From Mariniphaga sp040772505 (lineage in GTDB: Bacteria; Bacteroidota; Bacteroidia; Bacteroidales; Prolixibacteraceae), in assembly GCA_040772505.1 (NCBI GenBank), contig JAXGYA010000004.1, positions 62,001 to 126,000 of the forward strand: a stretch of 64,000 nucleotides of DNA. Reading direction: 5' to 3'. This document shows, piece by piece, positions 9,096-18,463 of this stretch (the first letter of the stretch is position 1; the number at the start of each line of letters is the position of its first letter). Both the position numbers and the translations under genes were made by a program. Below the pieces are notes generated by a model that ran no database searches, was not told the origin of the DNA, and worked only from the letters and a program-made list of their open reading frames with translations.

Positions 9096-9977
9096 GTGAA
9101 AGTTGCAGTTTTTGGTACCGCTGTTTCCAAAGAGTTTATCCCAGTATTGGATGAGTTTTTCAACTTTTTGAAAACGAATAAAATCAGTGTTCAGCTTTTT
9201 AAGCCATTTTATGAGTTCCTTACGGATAATTTGGGCATCGAGCCTTATCACACCACATTTTTCAGTAATCATGCAGAATTTGATACAGGCAACAAGTTTA
9301 TTTTCAGTGTTGGCGGAGATGGAACCTTTCTGCATTCTTTTGTCAAAATCAGGGATTTTAATATTCCCATTGTGGGCGTAAATAGTGGCAGGCTTGGGTT
9401 TTTGGCTGATATTTCTCAGGAACAAATCACACATGCGCTCACAGGAATATTTAATAATCACTACTCAATTATTGAAAGAGTTTTACTGGAAGTTGATTTC
9501 TTTGACAAAAGCTACTTAGATTTCAACTTTGCCCTGAACGAGCTGGCAGTGCTGAAGACCGAATCATCATCAATGATCAACATTTCGGCATGGTGCAACG
9601 GGCAGCTGCTCAACAACTACTGGGCAGATGGATTAATTGTAGCAACACCCACAGGTTCAACCGCCTATTCTCTTAGTGTGGGAGGCCCCATTCTCACTCC
9701 CGATTCCGAAAACTTTGTAGTTACTCCTTTGGCTCCTCACAATCTGACAATAAGACCGGTTGTTGTTCCCGACACCTATGAAATTGACCTGAAAGTGAAC
9801 GGGCGGGGAACCCATTTTCTTGCTTCGCTGGATTACCGTTCTGTGTCGGTTCCGTTTTCGGTAAAATTAAAAATCAAGAAAGCCAATGTTACGTTAAAAA
9901 CATTGAATATTCCCGAATTTCCTTTTTTTAATACGCTGAGAAACAAGTTGATGTGGGGTCTCGACAAACGCAATTAG
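9096..9977 (+). CDS. nadK: NAD kinase
   Basis: Phosphorylates NAD to NADP in the cytoplasm. The 293-residue product has the GGDGT motif at residues 73-77 (FSVGGDGTFLHS), the NE motif in ALNELAVLK and the nucleotide-binding loop DGLIVATPTGSTAYSLS. The start is GTG at 9096, 11 bases after the CBS gene stop, giving MKVAVFG. It is probably co-transcribed with the CBS-domain gene, which may sense adenylates. Confidence 0.97.
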   Translation: MKVAVFGTAVSKEFIPVLDEFFNFLKTNKISVQLFKPFYEFLTDNLGIEPYHTTFFSNHAEFDTGNKFIFSVGGDGTFLHSFVKIRDFNIPIVGVNSGRLGFLADISQEQITHALTGIFNNHYSIIERVLLEVDFFDKSYLDFNFALNELAVLKTESSSMINISAWCNGQLLNNYWADGLIVATPTGSTAYSLSVGGPILTPDSENFVVTPLAPHNLTIRPVVVPDTYEIDLKVNGRGTHFLASLDYRSVSVPFSVKLKIKKANVTLKTLNIPEFPFFNTLRNKLMWGLDKRN

Positions 9978-10279
9978 GTAATTCCACAGGCTTAACAATT
10001 TTTAATCTTCTTTTGGGTTTTATATTAGCATACAGGTATGTTATATTTAGAATTATATTACTTTTGTACCTTTTGAAAGTTTTGTTAAAAAGATGAAGAG
10101 TGTTGATGTTCGTTGATAATCAGATTATTGTGATGTCATTTGAAATTGTTTAATAACTTTTTTAAGCTATTTTGAAAAAAAACAAAATTAAGCATAACAG
10201 ATTTATATTCATTGCATTGAGGGTTAAACGAACAGTTTACGTACCTGAGGCTATTGTAGAATAAACATTGGAATACCAA
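9978..10279. other. Intergenic region before the envelope-biogenesis run
   Basis: About 300 bases without a convincing ORF. A TACTTTTG box (TAnnTTTG) at 10059-10066 could be the promoter of the downstream uppS-bamA-skp run, giving a leader of about 200 bases. No terminator hairpin for nadK is obvious. Confidence 0.5.
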
Positions 10280-11032
10280 ATGAGAAAGTTAATATTGGTG
10301 TTTACGGCAGTTGTTCTGACTGCTTCAGGATTTGCACAAAAAACAGCAGATTTAGGCATTTGGGGCGGTTCGTCAACCTATTGGGGAGACATAAAGGGAG
10401 TACCGCCAATGCAAACGTTCAATTTAAATTTTGGGGCATTTTTCAGGTATAATTTCAACACAAGGGTTGCCATGCGTGCTCAAATCCTCTCAGGGAGCTT
10501 TTCTGCTGTTGGAAATGTGGAAGATATTGGATTTGAATTTGCAAAAAACGCGCAGGATATATCGCTGATGATGGAGATAAATTATTTGAAGTATCTGCTG
10601 GGGGGAAAAAAGACACCGTTCACACCCTATATTTTGGGAGGAGTTGGAATTATGTATTTTCCGTATGAGCTGACTATCACAGAATTGACAGCGCTTCAGA
10701 ACATTAATCCGGAATATCCGGTGAGAAATGATGTTGACGAATCGGTTGCCACGATGGTTATCCCTTTAGGGTTTGGTTTCAAATTTTCCATTGGCGAAAA
10801 GTTTGGTGTGGGAATAGAATACCAGATCCGAAAAATGTTCAGTGATAAGCTTGATAATGTGGATGATCCGTTAGCTCACGAATATACGAACAGTGCAGGA
10901 GGAACAGAGTTGATTAAATATTCTGATTTTTGGCATAATAATGACTGGCCAGGATATTTGGGAGTTAATCTCACGTTTAAGATCAATCTGGAATCAAAAC
11001 CCTGCCCAGCCTATGACAAAAAATATTGGTAA
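10280..11032 (+). CDS. Outer-membrane beta-barrel protein, DUF6089-like
   Basis: A 250-residue exported protein with a signal peptide (MRKLILVFTAVVLTASGFAQ) followed by aromatic-rich alternating strands such as FRYNFNTRVAMRAQI, TPYILGGVGIMYFPY and FGVGIEYQIRKMF, as in 8-stranded outer-membrane barrels. A gene of this kind (DUF6089) sits upstream of uppS and bamA in many Bacteroidota, which supports the assignment. ATG 10280 is chosen over TTG 10268 because it begins the signal peptide. Its stop codon overlaps the uppS ATG by one base, implying coupled translation. The role is unknown. Confidence 0.8.
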   Translation: MRKLILVFTAVVLTASGFAQKTADLGIWGGSSTYWGDIKGVPPMQTFNLNFGAFFRYNFNTRVAMRAQILSGSFSAVGNVEDIGFEFAKNAQDISLMMEINYLKYLLGGKKTPFTPYILGGVGIMYFPYELTITELTALQNINPEYPVRNDVDESVATMVIPLGFGFKFSIGEKFGVGIEYQIRKMFSDKLDNVDDPLAHEYTNSAGGTELIKYSDFWHNNDWPGYLGVNLTFKINLESKPCPAYDKKYW

Positions 11033-11778
11033 TGAAATCGCTTAAGGATAAGCTTAATAGAGACAAAATACCACGGCATGTAGCCATCATAATGGATGGA
11101 AATGGCCGGTGGGCAGCCAAACATGGAGTTGAGCGGATATTTGGACATGAGCATGGTGTTGGTTCCGTACGCTCGTCGGTTGAGGGGGCTGGTGAAATTG
11201 GAATAGAATTTCTCACCCTGTATGCCTTTTCAACAGAAAATTGGGAACGTCCTAAAAGTGAAGTTGATGCACTGATGCGGCTGTTAGTGCAGGCTATTGA
11301 AAATGAGACCGAAGATTTGAATAAGAATAATGTGAGATTGAGTGCAATTGGTGATTTGAAAAAATTACCTGACGATGTTTACAAAAAAATAAATGAATGT
11401 ATTAGTATTCTGGGTGGCAATACCGGTTTAAACCTTATACTTGCCCTCAGCTACAGTTCAAAATGGGAAATTACGGAGGCTGTGCGAAACATTGCAAAGG
11501 ATGTTAAGGATGATAAAATTAAACCTGAAAACATTGATGATAAGCTGTTTAGCTCTTATTTGTCAACCGCTCATACTCCCGACCCGGAATTGTTGATCAG
11601 AACAAGCGGCGAGTGCAGAATCAGTAATTTTTTGTTGTGGCAGATTGCATACACAGAATTGTATTTCACGGATATACTTTGGCCTGACTTTACAAAAGAG
11701 AATTTGTTTGAGGCTGTTTATGATTTTCAAAACAGGGAGAGACGATTTGGAAAAATCAGCGATCAGTTATTTAGTTAA
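11032..11778 (+). CDS. uppS: Isoprenyl transferase (undecaprenyl diphosphate synthase)
   Basis: Makes the C55 cis-polyprenyl diphosphate carrier for peptidoglycan and O-antigen assembly. The 248-residue product shows HVAIIMDGNGRWA with catalytic Asp22, the FSTENWERP motif and the C-terminal DPELLIRTSGE followed by SNFLLWQIAYTELYF, all hallmarks of cis-prenyltransferases. The ATG at 11032 shares a base with the previous stop. The next gene, bamA, begins six bases after its stop, so lipid carrier and outer-membrane assembly genes share one transcript. Confidence 0.97.
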   Translation: MKSLKDKLNRDKIPRHVAIIMDGNGRWAAKHGVERIFGHEHGVGSVRSSVEGAGEIGIEFLTLYAFSTENWERPKSEVDALMRLLVQAIENETEDLNKNNVRLSAIGDLKKLPDDVYKKINECISILGGNTGLNLILALSYSSKWEITEAVRNIAKDVKDDKIKPENIDDKLFSSYLSTAHTPDPELLIRTSGECRISNFLLWQIAYTELYFTDILWPDFTKENLFEAVYDFQNRERRFGKISDQLFS

Positions 11779-11784
11779 TTTATT

Positions 11785-14523
11785 ATGGACAGAATGCGAA
11801 AGCTATTGATAGTTTTTTTATTTTCATTTGTTGTATTTGCCCCACCGGCTATCGGACAGATAACCGATGACTCCAATTTTTCAATTTATTACTCCAGCCC
11901 GCGAAAATATACCATCAGAGATATTCAGATTTCCGGCATTCGTTATCTCGATCAGAATGTATTGCTGCAATTATCCGGCTTGTCTGTCGGACAGATTATC
12001 GACGTTCCCGGTGAATCAATTACAAATGCCATTAAAAAGCTCTGGCAGCAGGGTCTTTTCTCAGATGTGAAAATTACTGCTGATAAAATCGAAGGTGATG
12101 ACATATGGCTGGACATCTATTTGCAAGAGCGCCCGCGCCTTGCCAGCGTCAATTTTTCAGGGGTGAGCAAATCGGAGCAGGACGATATCAATGAGAAAGT
12201 TTTGCTGCTCAAAGGCAGCCAGATTACCGATAATCAGATTAATAACGCCGAGCGGACCATTAAAAATATTTTTCTTGCCAAAGGATTTTTGAATACAGAG
12301 GTGAAAATTGTTCAGCGCGACGACACTACTCAAAACAACAGTGTAATACTTGACATTAACGTAGATAAGAAAGAGAAGGTTAAAGTAAATGATGTGATTA
12401 TTCACGGAAATGAAGAGGTGCCAACCCGGGTATTGGAACGGTCGATGAAAAAAACCAATGCGAAGAAGCTGCGCAATTTTTTCCGTACGAAAAAATTTCT
12501 TGAAGATGAATACGCCAAAGATAAGGCAAATCTTATAGATAAATTTAACGAAAAAGGATTTCGCGATGCTATAATTCTTGAAGATACTTTGTATCAGGTT
12601 GAGGTTGGCAAAAAGAAAAAACCCAGGGTAAACGTTGAAATCTGGGTTGACGAGGGCGACAAATATTATTTTGGAGATATTAAATGGGTTGGAAATACTG
12701 TCTATCCGGGTGAATATTTAACTAATTACTTAGGCATTGAGAAAGGTGATATTTTTAATCAGAAGATACTTGAAAAGCGGTTGTTTGATAATGACCAAGG
12801 ATTGAATAATCTCTATCTTGACCAGGGGTATCTGTTTTTTGACTTGCAGCCTGTTGAGGTGAATGTGGAGAACGACACCATCAATTATGAAATGCGCATC
12901 CGTGAGGGCAAACAGGCTACCATTGACAAAGTCATAATTTCAGGTAATACCAAAACCCACGAGCATGTGGCACGAAGGGAAATACGAACCTATCCCGGCG
13001 ATTTGTTCAGCAAAACACAGATTATCCGTTCGGTAAGAGAACTTGCTCAGCTCGGGCATTTCGATCCGGAGGCAATAAATCCTGATATTCGTCCGAAACA
13101 GGAAGATGGAACAGTTGATATTGAATACCAGCTGGAAGAAAAGGCAAATGACCAGATTGAACTTTCAGGAGGATGGGGAGCACGAATGTTTGTGGGGTCG
13201 GTGGGGCTGAAATTTGCCAATTTTTCTGTGAGAAATATTTTTAACAAGGAGGCATGGAGGCCGCTCCCCACCGGTGACGGACAGACACTCAGCCTTCGCT
13301 ATCAAACCAGTGGCAGATATTACCGGACAGTCAGCCTTTCATTTATTGAACCCTGGCTTGGCGGGAAAAAACCCAACTCTTTTTCTTTGAGTTTATCCCA
13401 TTCAAGGATTAATTTCAGCGCAAACAAGTACTACCAGAACTACGGTTATAATCCTTATGGCTATGGCGGTTATGGTGGTGGCTATGGCGGCTATGGCGGC
13501 TATCCCTACAGCGGATACGGAATGGGCGGTTATCCATATTACGGCGGCATGGGTGGCAGTTATTACGATCCTTATGGTTATGGCGGAATGTATGGCGGAT
13601 ATCCGCAGGTTTCCTATAATTATGATTCGGAGGGTACTGATACAGAAAACGATCAGATATGGGAAACTACTGCTCTGGCAATGGGATACGGATACAGACT
13701 ATCTTTTCCGGACGACTATTTTACCGTATATCACGAGCTGGCATTTGAGCACTACAAGTTGAGAAACATGGGTTCCTATTTCTACTTTCTTGCCGACGAA
13801 GACGGACAGGTGAATGGAACATTCAATAACTTAAGCTTAAAAACAGCTTTTGGAAGAAACTCAGTTGACAACCCGCTTTATTCACGTCGCGGCTCCCAGT
13901 TTGCCCTGACTTTAAAAGTAACACCTCCCTATTCATGGTTTACCGGAAAAGACTACAGTTTGCCTGAAGTAACCAATGAAGAAAAATATAAATTCATCGA
14001 ATATCATAAGTGGATGTTCAAGGGGCAGGTGTATAACCCGCTCACAACCAACACAAACCTGGTGTTGCGTACGGCGGTCGAACTTGGATTTTTAGGTTAT
14101 TTTGACCGAAATCGCCTCTCGCCGTTTGAAGGTTTCATTGTGGGAGGTTCAGGAATGTCGGGATATAACTATTACGGTGCTGACTATATCTCATTGCGCG
14201 GATATAAGGATTTCAGCCTCAGCCCGCCCACAAGCGGTTCAAAAATGTATTCCAAATTTACTATGGAACTGAGGTATCCGGTAACGCTGAAGCCAAGCGC
14301 AACCATCTATGCCCTGACTTTTCTGGAAGCAGGTAACGCCAACATGAGTTTCCAATCCTATAATCCATTCAAGCTTCACCGCTCTGCAGGTGTCGGGGTA
14401 AGAATTTTCCTGCCCATGTTTGGACTGATGGGAATTGACTGGGGCTATGGGTTTGATGAAGTGCCCAATAATTCTTCAGCGCATAAGGGGAATTTTCATT
14501 TTGTTATTGGGCAGCAATTCTGA
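11785..14523 (+). CDS. bamA: Outer membrane protein assembly factor BamA
   Basis: Core of the BAM complex, which inserts beta-barrel proteins into the outer membrane. The 912-residue product has a signal peptide (MRKLLIVFLFSFVVFAPPAIG), about five POTRA domains to roughly residue 430 (for example YTIRDIQISGIRYLDQNVL), then a 16-strand Omp85 barrel with the conserved loop motif GSGMSGYNYYGADYISLRGY and a terminal Phe (FHFVIGQQF). Residues 553-608 form a striking Gly/Tyr-rich insertion in the early barrel, described separately. It is longer than E. coli BamA (about 810 residues), in part because of this insertion. Downstream are two Skp-like chaperones. Confidence 0.96.
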   Translation: MDRMRKLLIVFLFSFVVFAPPAIGQITDDSNFSIYYSSPRKYTIRDIQISGIRYLDQNVLLQLSGLSVGQIIDVPGESITNAIKKLWQQGLFSDVKITADKIEGDDIWLDIYLQERPRLASVNFSGVSKSEQDDINEKVLLLKGSQITDNQINNAERTIKNIFLAKGFLNTEVKIVQRDDTTQNNSVILDINVDKKEKVKVNDVIIHGNEEVPTRVLERSMKKTNAKKLRNFFRTKKFLEDEYAKDKANLIDKFNEKGFRDAIILEDTLYQVEVGKKKKPRVNVEIWVDEGDKYYFGDIKWVGNTVYPGEYLTNYLGIEKGDIFNQKILEKRLFDNDQGLNNLYLDQGYLFFDLQPVEVNVENDTINYEMRIREGKQATIDKVIISGNTKTHEHVARREIRTYPGDLFSKTQIIRSVRELAQLGHFDPEAINPDIRPKQEDGTVDIEYQLEEKANDQIELSGGWGARMFVGSVGLKFANFSVRNIFNKEAWRPLPTGDGQTLSLRYQTSGRYYRTVSLSFIEPWLGGKKPNSFSLSLSHSRINFSANKYYQNYGYNPYGYGGYGGGYGGYGGYPYSGYGMGGYPYYGGMGGSYYDPYGYGGMYGGYPQVSYNYDSEGTDTENDQIWETTALAMGYGYRLSFPDDYFTVYHELAFEHYKLRNMGSYFYFLADEDGQVNGTFNNLSLKTAFGRNSVDNPLYSRRGSQFALTLKVTPPYSWFTGKDYSLPEVTNEEKYKFIEYHKWMFKGQVYNPLTTNTNLVLRTAVELGFLGYFDRNRLSPFEGFIVGGSGMSGYNYYGADYISLRGYKDFSLSPPTSGSKMYSKFTMELRYPVTLKPSATIYALTFLEAGNANMSFQSYNPFKLHRSAGVGVRIFLPMFGLMGIDWGYGFDEVPNNSSAHKGNFHFVIGQQF
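13441..13608 (+). repeat. Low-complexity Gly/Tyr repeat inside bamA
   Basis: Tandem imperfect repeats based on TATGGCGGC encode runs of YGGYGG, GYPYYGG and YGGMYGG within BamA residues 553-608. The insertion stays in frame and follows the LSHSRINFSANKYYQ strand, so it should be an extracellular loop. Confidence 0.85.
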
Positions 14524-14587
14524 TGATTACACATTTGGCATAAAATATGATATTAGAGACATTAGCATTAACAAAAAATTTTCAGCC

Positions 14588-15100
14588 ATGAAAAAAATTA
14601 TAGTAACACTTGCAATTATTTTCGCTTTCAGCGGAATAACCGTTGCTCAGAAATATGGATTTATTGATTCCGGTTATATTCTTGAAAATATCCCTTCATT
14701 CAGAGCAGCACAGGATCAGTTGAATCAGCTTTCGGAACAATATCAGAAAGAACTGGAATCTATGCACACCGAAATTGAAAAAATGTATCAGGATTATCAG
14801 GCGGAAAGCGTTTTGTTGTCTGAAGACATGAAACGTAAACGCGAAGATGTAATTATTTCAAAGGAAAAGGATTACAAGCAGTTGCAGCGTAAATATTTCG
14901 GACCCGAAGGTGATTTATTCCAAAGACGCCAAAGTCTGGTTAAACCCATTCAGGACGATGTTTTCACGGCTGTTCAGGAGATTGCAAATGAAGGGAGCTA
15001 TGCCGTAATCTTTGACAAGGCAGACGGAACAACACTGTTCTATACCAACCCCCGTTATGATCTTAGCGATCAGGTGCTGCAAAAACTCGGATATAAATAA
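14588..15100 (+). CDS. OmpH/Skp-family periplasmic chaperone (copy 1)
   Basis: Predicted holdase that binds unfolded outer-membrane proteins in the periplasm and hands them to BamA. The 170-residue product has a signal peptide (MKKIIVTLAIIFAFSGITVAQ), the N-terminal strand YGFIDSGYILENIP and a long charged helical arm (residues 40-110) as in Skp tentacles. The ATG at 14588 is chosen since the frame upstream belongs to the end of bamA in another phase. It sits between bamA and a second copy, so the three should work together. Confidence 0.92.
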   Translation: MKKIIVTLAIIFAFSGITVAQKYGFIDSGYILENIPSFRAAQDQLNQLSEQYQKELESMHTEIEKMYQDYQAESVLLSEDMKRKREDVIISKEKDYKQLQRKYFGPEGDLFQRRQSLVKPIQDDVFTAVQEIANEGSYAVIFDKADGTTLFYTNPRYDLSDQVLQKLGYK

Positions 15101-15144
15101 TTAATAATTATATTTGTGACCAAAAATTTAATACTACATTGACT

Positions 15145-15660
15145 ATGAGAAATTTAGTGAGAACATTTACGCTGCTTCTATTTGCAGTCTTTACTTTATC
15201 CTCTTCTGCGCAGAACCTGAAATTCGGACATATTGACCTTCAGGCGCTGGTTCAGCTCATGCCTGAAAGGACTGCCGCAGAAGAAGAATTTAACAAGTTT
15301 CAGGGTGAAATCGAAGATGTGTTCGGAGAGATGCAGCAGAACTACCAGCAGAAACTTACGGAGCTGGAGAAGTTGGGAGAAGAAGCATCAGAAGTAAGAA
15401 GGAATGCGAAAATTGCAGAACTTCAGGAATTGCAGCAGCGTATTCAAAATTATCAGATGTCGGCACAGCAACAGCTTCAGCAAAAGCAGGCTGAATTGCT
15501 GACACCGGTTTTTGATAAAGCCGAGGCTGCCATCGAAGAAGTTGCAAAAGAGCAGGGATTGATTTATGTATTTGATGTGGGTCCTCAGGTAGTACTTTAC
15601 AAGTCCAACCAGAGTGTTGATATTTTGCCAATGGTAAAACAAAAATTAGGAATCAATTAA
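15145..15660 (+). CDS. OmpH/Skp-family periplasmic chaperone (copy 2)
   Basis: A second Skp-like chaperone, 171 residues, with signal peptide MRNLVRTFTLLLFAVFTLSSSAQ, the strand LKFGHIDLQALVQLMPE and a Gln/Glu-rich coiled-coil arm (EMQQNYQQKLTELEKLGEE). It is only distantly like copy 1, so the two may have separate clients or form mixed trimers; this is inference. ATG 15145 is preferred over TTG 15139. A strong terminator follows the stop, ending the bamA transcript. Confidence 0.92.
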   Translation: MRNLVRTFTLLLFAVFTLSSSAQNLKFGHIDLQALVQLMPERTAAEEEFNKFQGEIEDVFGEMQQNYQQKLTELEKLGEEASEVRRNAKIAELQELQQRIQNYQMSAQQQLQQKQAELLTPVFDKAEAAIEEVAKEQGLIYVFDVGPQVVLYKSNQSVDILPMVKQKLGIN

Positions 15661-15677
15661 TATTTTTCCTTAACAAG

Positions 15678-15715
15678 AAAAAAAGCCGTCTGATTCATAA
15701 CAGATGGCTTTTTTT
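15678..15715 (+). terminator. Rho-independent terminator after the bamA-skp run
   Basis: Stem AAAAAAAGCC(G)TCTG / CAGA(T)GGCTTTTTTT with an 8-base loop ends in seven T, 18 bases after the second skp gene. Confidence 0.88.
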
Positions 15716-15780
15716 CATACTTTTTTGTTGTTTTAAACAGGAATTCAGATTATAATTGTCAATCATTCAAACTCTGAATT

Positions 15781-17619
15781 ATGGAAACTGTTGATTATGC
15801 GAAAGACATTCAGGAGGTGAAAATTCCCTCCAATACCATGCTGTTTGAGATTGCCTGGGAAGTGTGCAATCAGGTGGGAGGAATTTATACTGTTATTCGT
15901 TCAAAAGTACCTTCTGTGATTGAGAAGTGGGGAAAGGAAAATTATTTCTTAATCGGTCCCTATTTTGCTGAACAGGCAGCGGCACATTTTGATCCGGCTA
16001 CCGATTTCTCCACACCCGTGGGAAAAGTTGTGCTGAAAATGCAGGAAAGAGGATTTGATGTTCACTACGGACAATGGACTGTTTCGGGCAGGCCGCATGT
16101 GGTGCTCTTTAATCCCTATTCAGTTTTCGACAAATTAGAAGAAATTAAACATTTTGCATGGCAGGATTACCACATTTCTCTTCCTGCACAGGATGAGCTG
16201 ATCGATAAGGTTGCAGCATTCAGTTTTCAGGTTAAGGAGTTTTTAAAATATCTGTGCACCACCGATATTTGCACAAGCAGAGTAATTGCACATTTTCATG
16301 AATGGATGTCCGGGCTGGCTATTCCTGGAATTCGCAAGGAAAATCTGGATGTTAAAATTGTGTTTACAACACATGCAACTATTCTGGGGCGTTATCTGGC
16401 GATGAACGATAATATGTTTTACGATCACCTCCCCTTTTACAACTGGGAAAAGGAAGCGGTGAGATTCAACATCAAACCTATTGTTGAGATTGAGCGTGCA
16501 GCAGCGCATGGCTCGCATTTATTTACAACCGTGAGTGAACTGACGGGTAGGGAATGTACGCATCTTCTGGGAAGAACACCCGATCAGATTCTTCCAAACG
16601 GGCTGAACATCCAGCGGTTTGAAGTGCTTCATCATGTGCAGAACCTGCATCTTGACTTTAAAGAGGAAATCCATGAATTTGTTATGGGGCATTTCTTTCA
16701 GAGCTACTCTTTCGATCTTGAAAACACTTTGTATTTTTTCACATCAGGCAGGTATGAATACCACAACAAAGGATTTGACCTGACACTTGAGGCGCTGGCC
16801 AGGCTCAACTGGCAAATGAAGCAGGCAAATTCGGAAATGACCGTCATTGCTTTTTTTATTACCAAAAAGCCATTTCGCACATTCAATCCCATGGTGCTGC
16901 ATTCAAAGGCAATGATTGATGATATACATAATGTTTGCGACGAAATAAAAGAGCAGGTTGGGCGGAGATTGTATGCTGAAATCACATCGAATAACATGGC
17001 ATACGTTTTTCCTGATTTGAGCAGTATGGTAGATGATTATCTGAAACTTAAACTCAGGCGCAATGTGCAGACATGGAAAACCAACCAGCTGCCTAAAATT
17101 GTCACCCACACTTTAGTTGATGATTCGAATGACGAAATACTCAATTTTTTACGCACTGCCAACCTGATTAATCAAAGAGATGATAAAGTAAAAGTGGTTT
17201 ATCATCCCGATTTTATATCCACTTCCAATCCTTTGTTTAAGATGGACTACAACCAGTTTGTGCGTGGTTGCCATTTAGGTGTTTTCCCCAGCATGTATGA
17301 ACCCTGGGGATATACCCCGCTTGAATGCCTTGCCAGCGGTGTACCTTCAGTTACAAGCAATCTTGCAGGTTTTGGCGATTATGTCAGCAGGCATATTCTT
17401 GATAATGAGAAGCTGGGAATGTATATCATTGACCGTAAGCACAAAAATTTTGACCAGACTGCCGACGAACTTGCTGAAATTATGATGCGCTTTGTTAAAA
17501 TGAGCCGGCGTGAGCGCATTGCGCTGAGATATCGCAGTGAGGAGGCTTCTCTTCATTTTGACTGGTCAAACCTGGGCAGATATTACGATATGGCATACAA
17601 TCAGGTGATTGAACGCTAA
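15781..17619 (+). CDS. Glycogen synthase, GT3 family (eukaryote-like)
   Basis: Elongates alpha-1,4-glucan from a nucleotide-glucose donor. The 612-residue protein starts with the GT3 pattern LFEIAWEVCNQVGGIYTVIR (the KxGG-like donor loop appears as QVGGIYTV), and has HFHEWMSGLAIPG, TTHATILGRYLA and the acceptor-end motif SMYEPWGYTPLECLASGVPS with the catalytic Glu pair. This is the yeast/animal glycogen synthase family rather than bacterial GlgA; GT3 enzymes are known from Bacteroidota. The donor is probably UDP-glucose. It is followed after 15 bases by murI, probably on one transcript, although the functions are unrelated. Confidence 0.92.
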   Translation: METVDYAKDIQEVKIPSNTMLFEIAWEVCNQVGGIYTVIRSKVPSVIEKWGKENYFLIGPYFAEQAAAHFDPATDFSTPVGKVVLKMQERGFDVHYGQWTVSGRPHVVLFNPYSVFDKLEEIKHFAWQDYHISLPAQDELIDKVAAFSFQVKEFLKYLCTTDICTSRVIAHFHEWMSGLAIPGIRKENLDVKIVFTTHATILGRYLAMNDNMFYDHLPFYNWEKEAVRFNIKPIVEIERAAAHGSHLFTTVSELTGRECTHLLGRTPDQILPNGLNIQRFEVLHHVQNLHLDFKEEIHEFVMGHFFQSYSFDLENTLYFFTSGRYEYHNKGFDLTLEALARLNWQMKQANSEMTVIAFFITKKPFRTFNPMVLHSKAMIDDIHNVCDEIKEQVGRRLYAEITSNNMAYVFPDLSSMVDDYLKLKLRRNVQTWKTNQLPKIVTHTLVDDSNDEILNFLRTANLINQRDDKVKVVYHPDFISTSNPLFKMDYNQFVRGCHLGVFPSMYEPWGYTPLECLASGVPSVTSNLAGFGDYVSRHILDNEKLGMYIIDRKHKNFDQTADELAEIMMRFVKMSRRERIALRYRSEEASLHFDWSNLGRYYDMAYNQVIER

Positions 17620-17634
17620 AGAGAGCCAACAGCT

Positions 17635-18462
17635 ATGCAAATGTCCTCTATCGGTGTTTTTGATTCCGGATACGGCGGGTTAACCATTTTAAAACAGTTG
17701 GTGCGCACTCTTCCTCAGTATGATTTTCTTTATCTGGGTGATAATGCCCGCACTCCCTACGGCACAAGGTCGTTTGGTGTTGTATATGAATACACGCTGC
17801 AGGCAGTAAAATATCTTTTTAGTCAAAATTGCCCGTTGATTATCATTGCATGCAACACAGCTTCCGCAAAGGCGCTCCGGAATATCCAGCAACTGGACTT
17901 GCCGGTGATTGCCCCTGAACGAAGGGTGCTGGGGGTGATTCGCCCAAGTGTGGAAAAGGTAGGTGAGATTACTAAAAACGGCCATGTGGGAGTGGTGGGC
18001 ACGCCGGGAACTGTGCAGTCCGAGACCTATCCCATTGAACTGGAGAAATGGTCGGGAGGGAAGGTGAAATCTGTTGTGCAGGAAGCCTGCCCACTTTGGG
18101 TTCCCCTTGTAGAGAACAATGAGATTGACTCGGAAGGTGCAGAATATTTTGTCAGGAAAAATATCACGAATATTCTCCGGAAAGATAAAAACATGGATAC
18201 CCTGATTCTGGGATGTACACATTATCCTTTGTTAATCAATCAAATCAGAAAATTTGTGCCCGAAAACATCAGAATTCTTGAGCAGGGGCAAATTGTTGCA
18301 GAAAAACTACAGGACTATCTTTTTCGCCATCCGGAGATTGAATCAAAATTATCCAAAAACGGTAGGATTAAATTTCAAACCACAGAAGCAGCTGAGAACT
18401 TCAACGAAAAGGCAGCCTTGTTTTTAGGACAGGCGGTGAATGCTGAAACCGTCCGGCTCTGA
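17635..18462 (+). CDS. murI: Glutamate racemase
   Basis: Converts L- to D-glutamate for peptidoglycan stem peptides. The 275-residue product contains the N-terminal IGVFDSGYGGLT and both catalytic cysteines, Cys73 in IIACNTASAKA and Cys194 in LILGCTHYPLL. ATG 17635 begins MQMSSIG; the internal ATG two codons later would also do. It ends one base before the convergent kinase gene and closes the envelope-biogenesis section. Confidence 0.96.
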   Translation: MQMSSIGVFDSGYGGLTILKQLVRTLPQYDFLYLGDNARTPYGTRSFGVVYEYTLQAVKYLFSQNCPLIIIACNTASAKALRNIQQLDLPVIAPERRVLGVIRPSVEKVGEITKNGHVGVVGTPGTVQSETYPIELEKWSGGKVKSVVQEACPLWVPLVENNEIDSEGAEYFVRKNITNILRKDKNMDTLILGCTHYPLLINQIRKFVPENIRILEQGQIVAEKLQDYLFRHPEIESKLSKNGRIKFQTTEAAENFNEKAALFLGQAVNAETVRL

Positions 18463-18463
18463 T

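Noticed and set aside
13457..13762. A second reading frame over the Gly/Tyr region of bamA stays open for 101 codons.
   Set aside because: It is produced by the repeat composition and has no start signal or known pattern.
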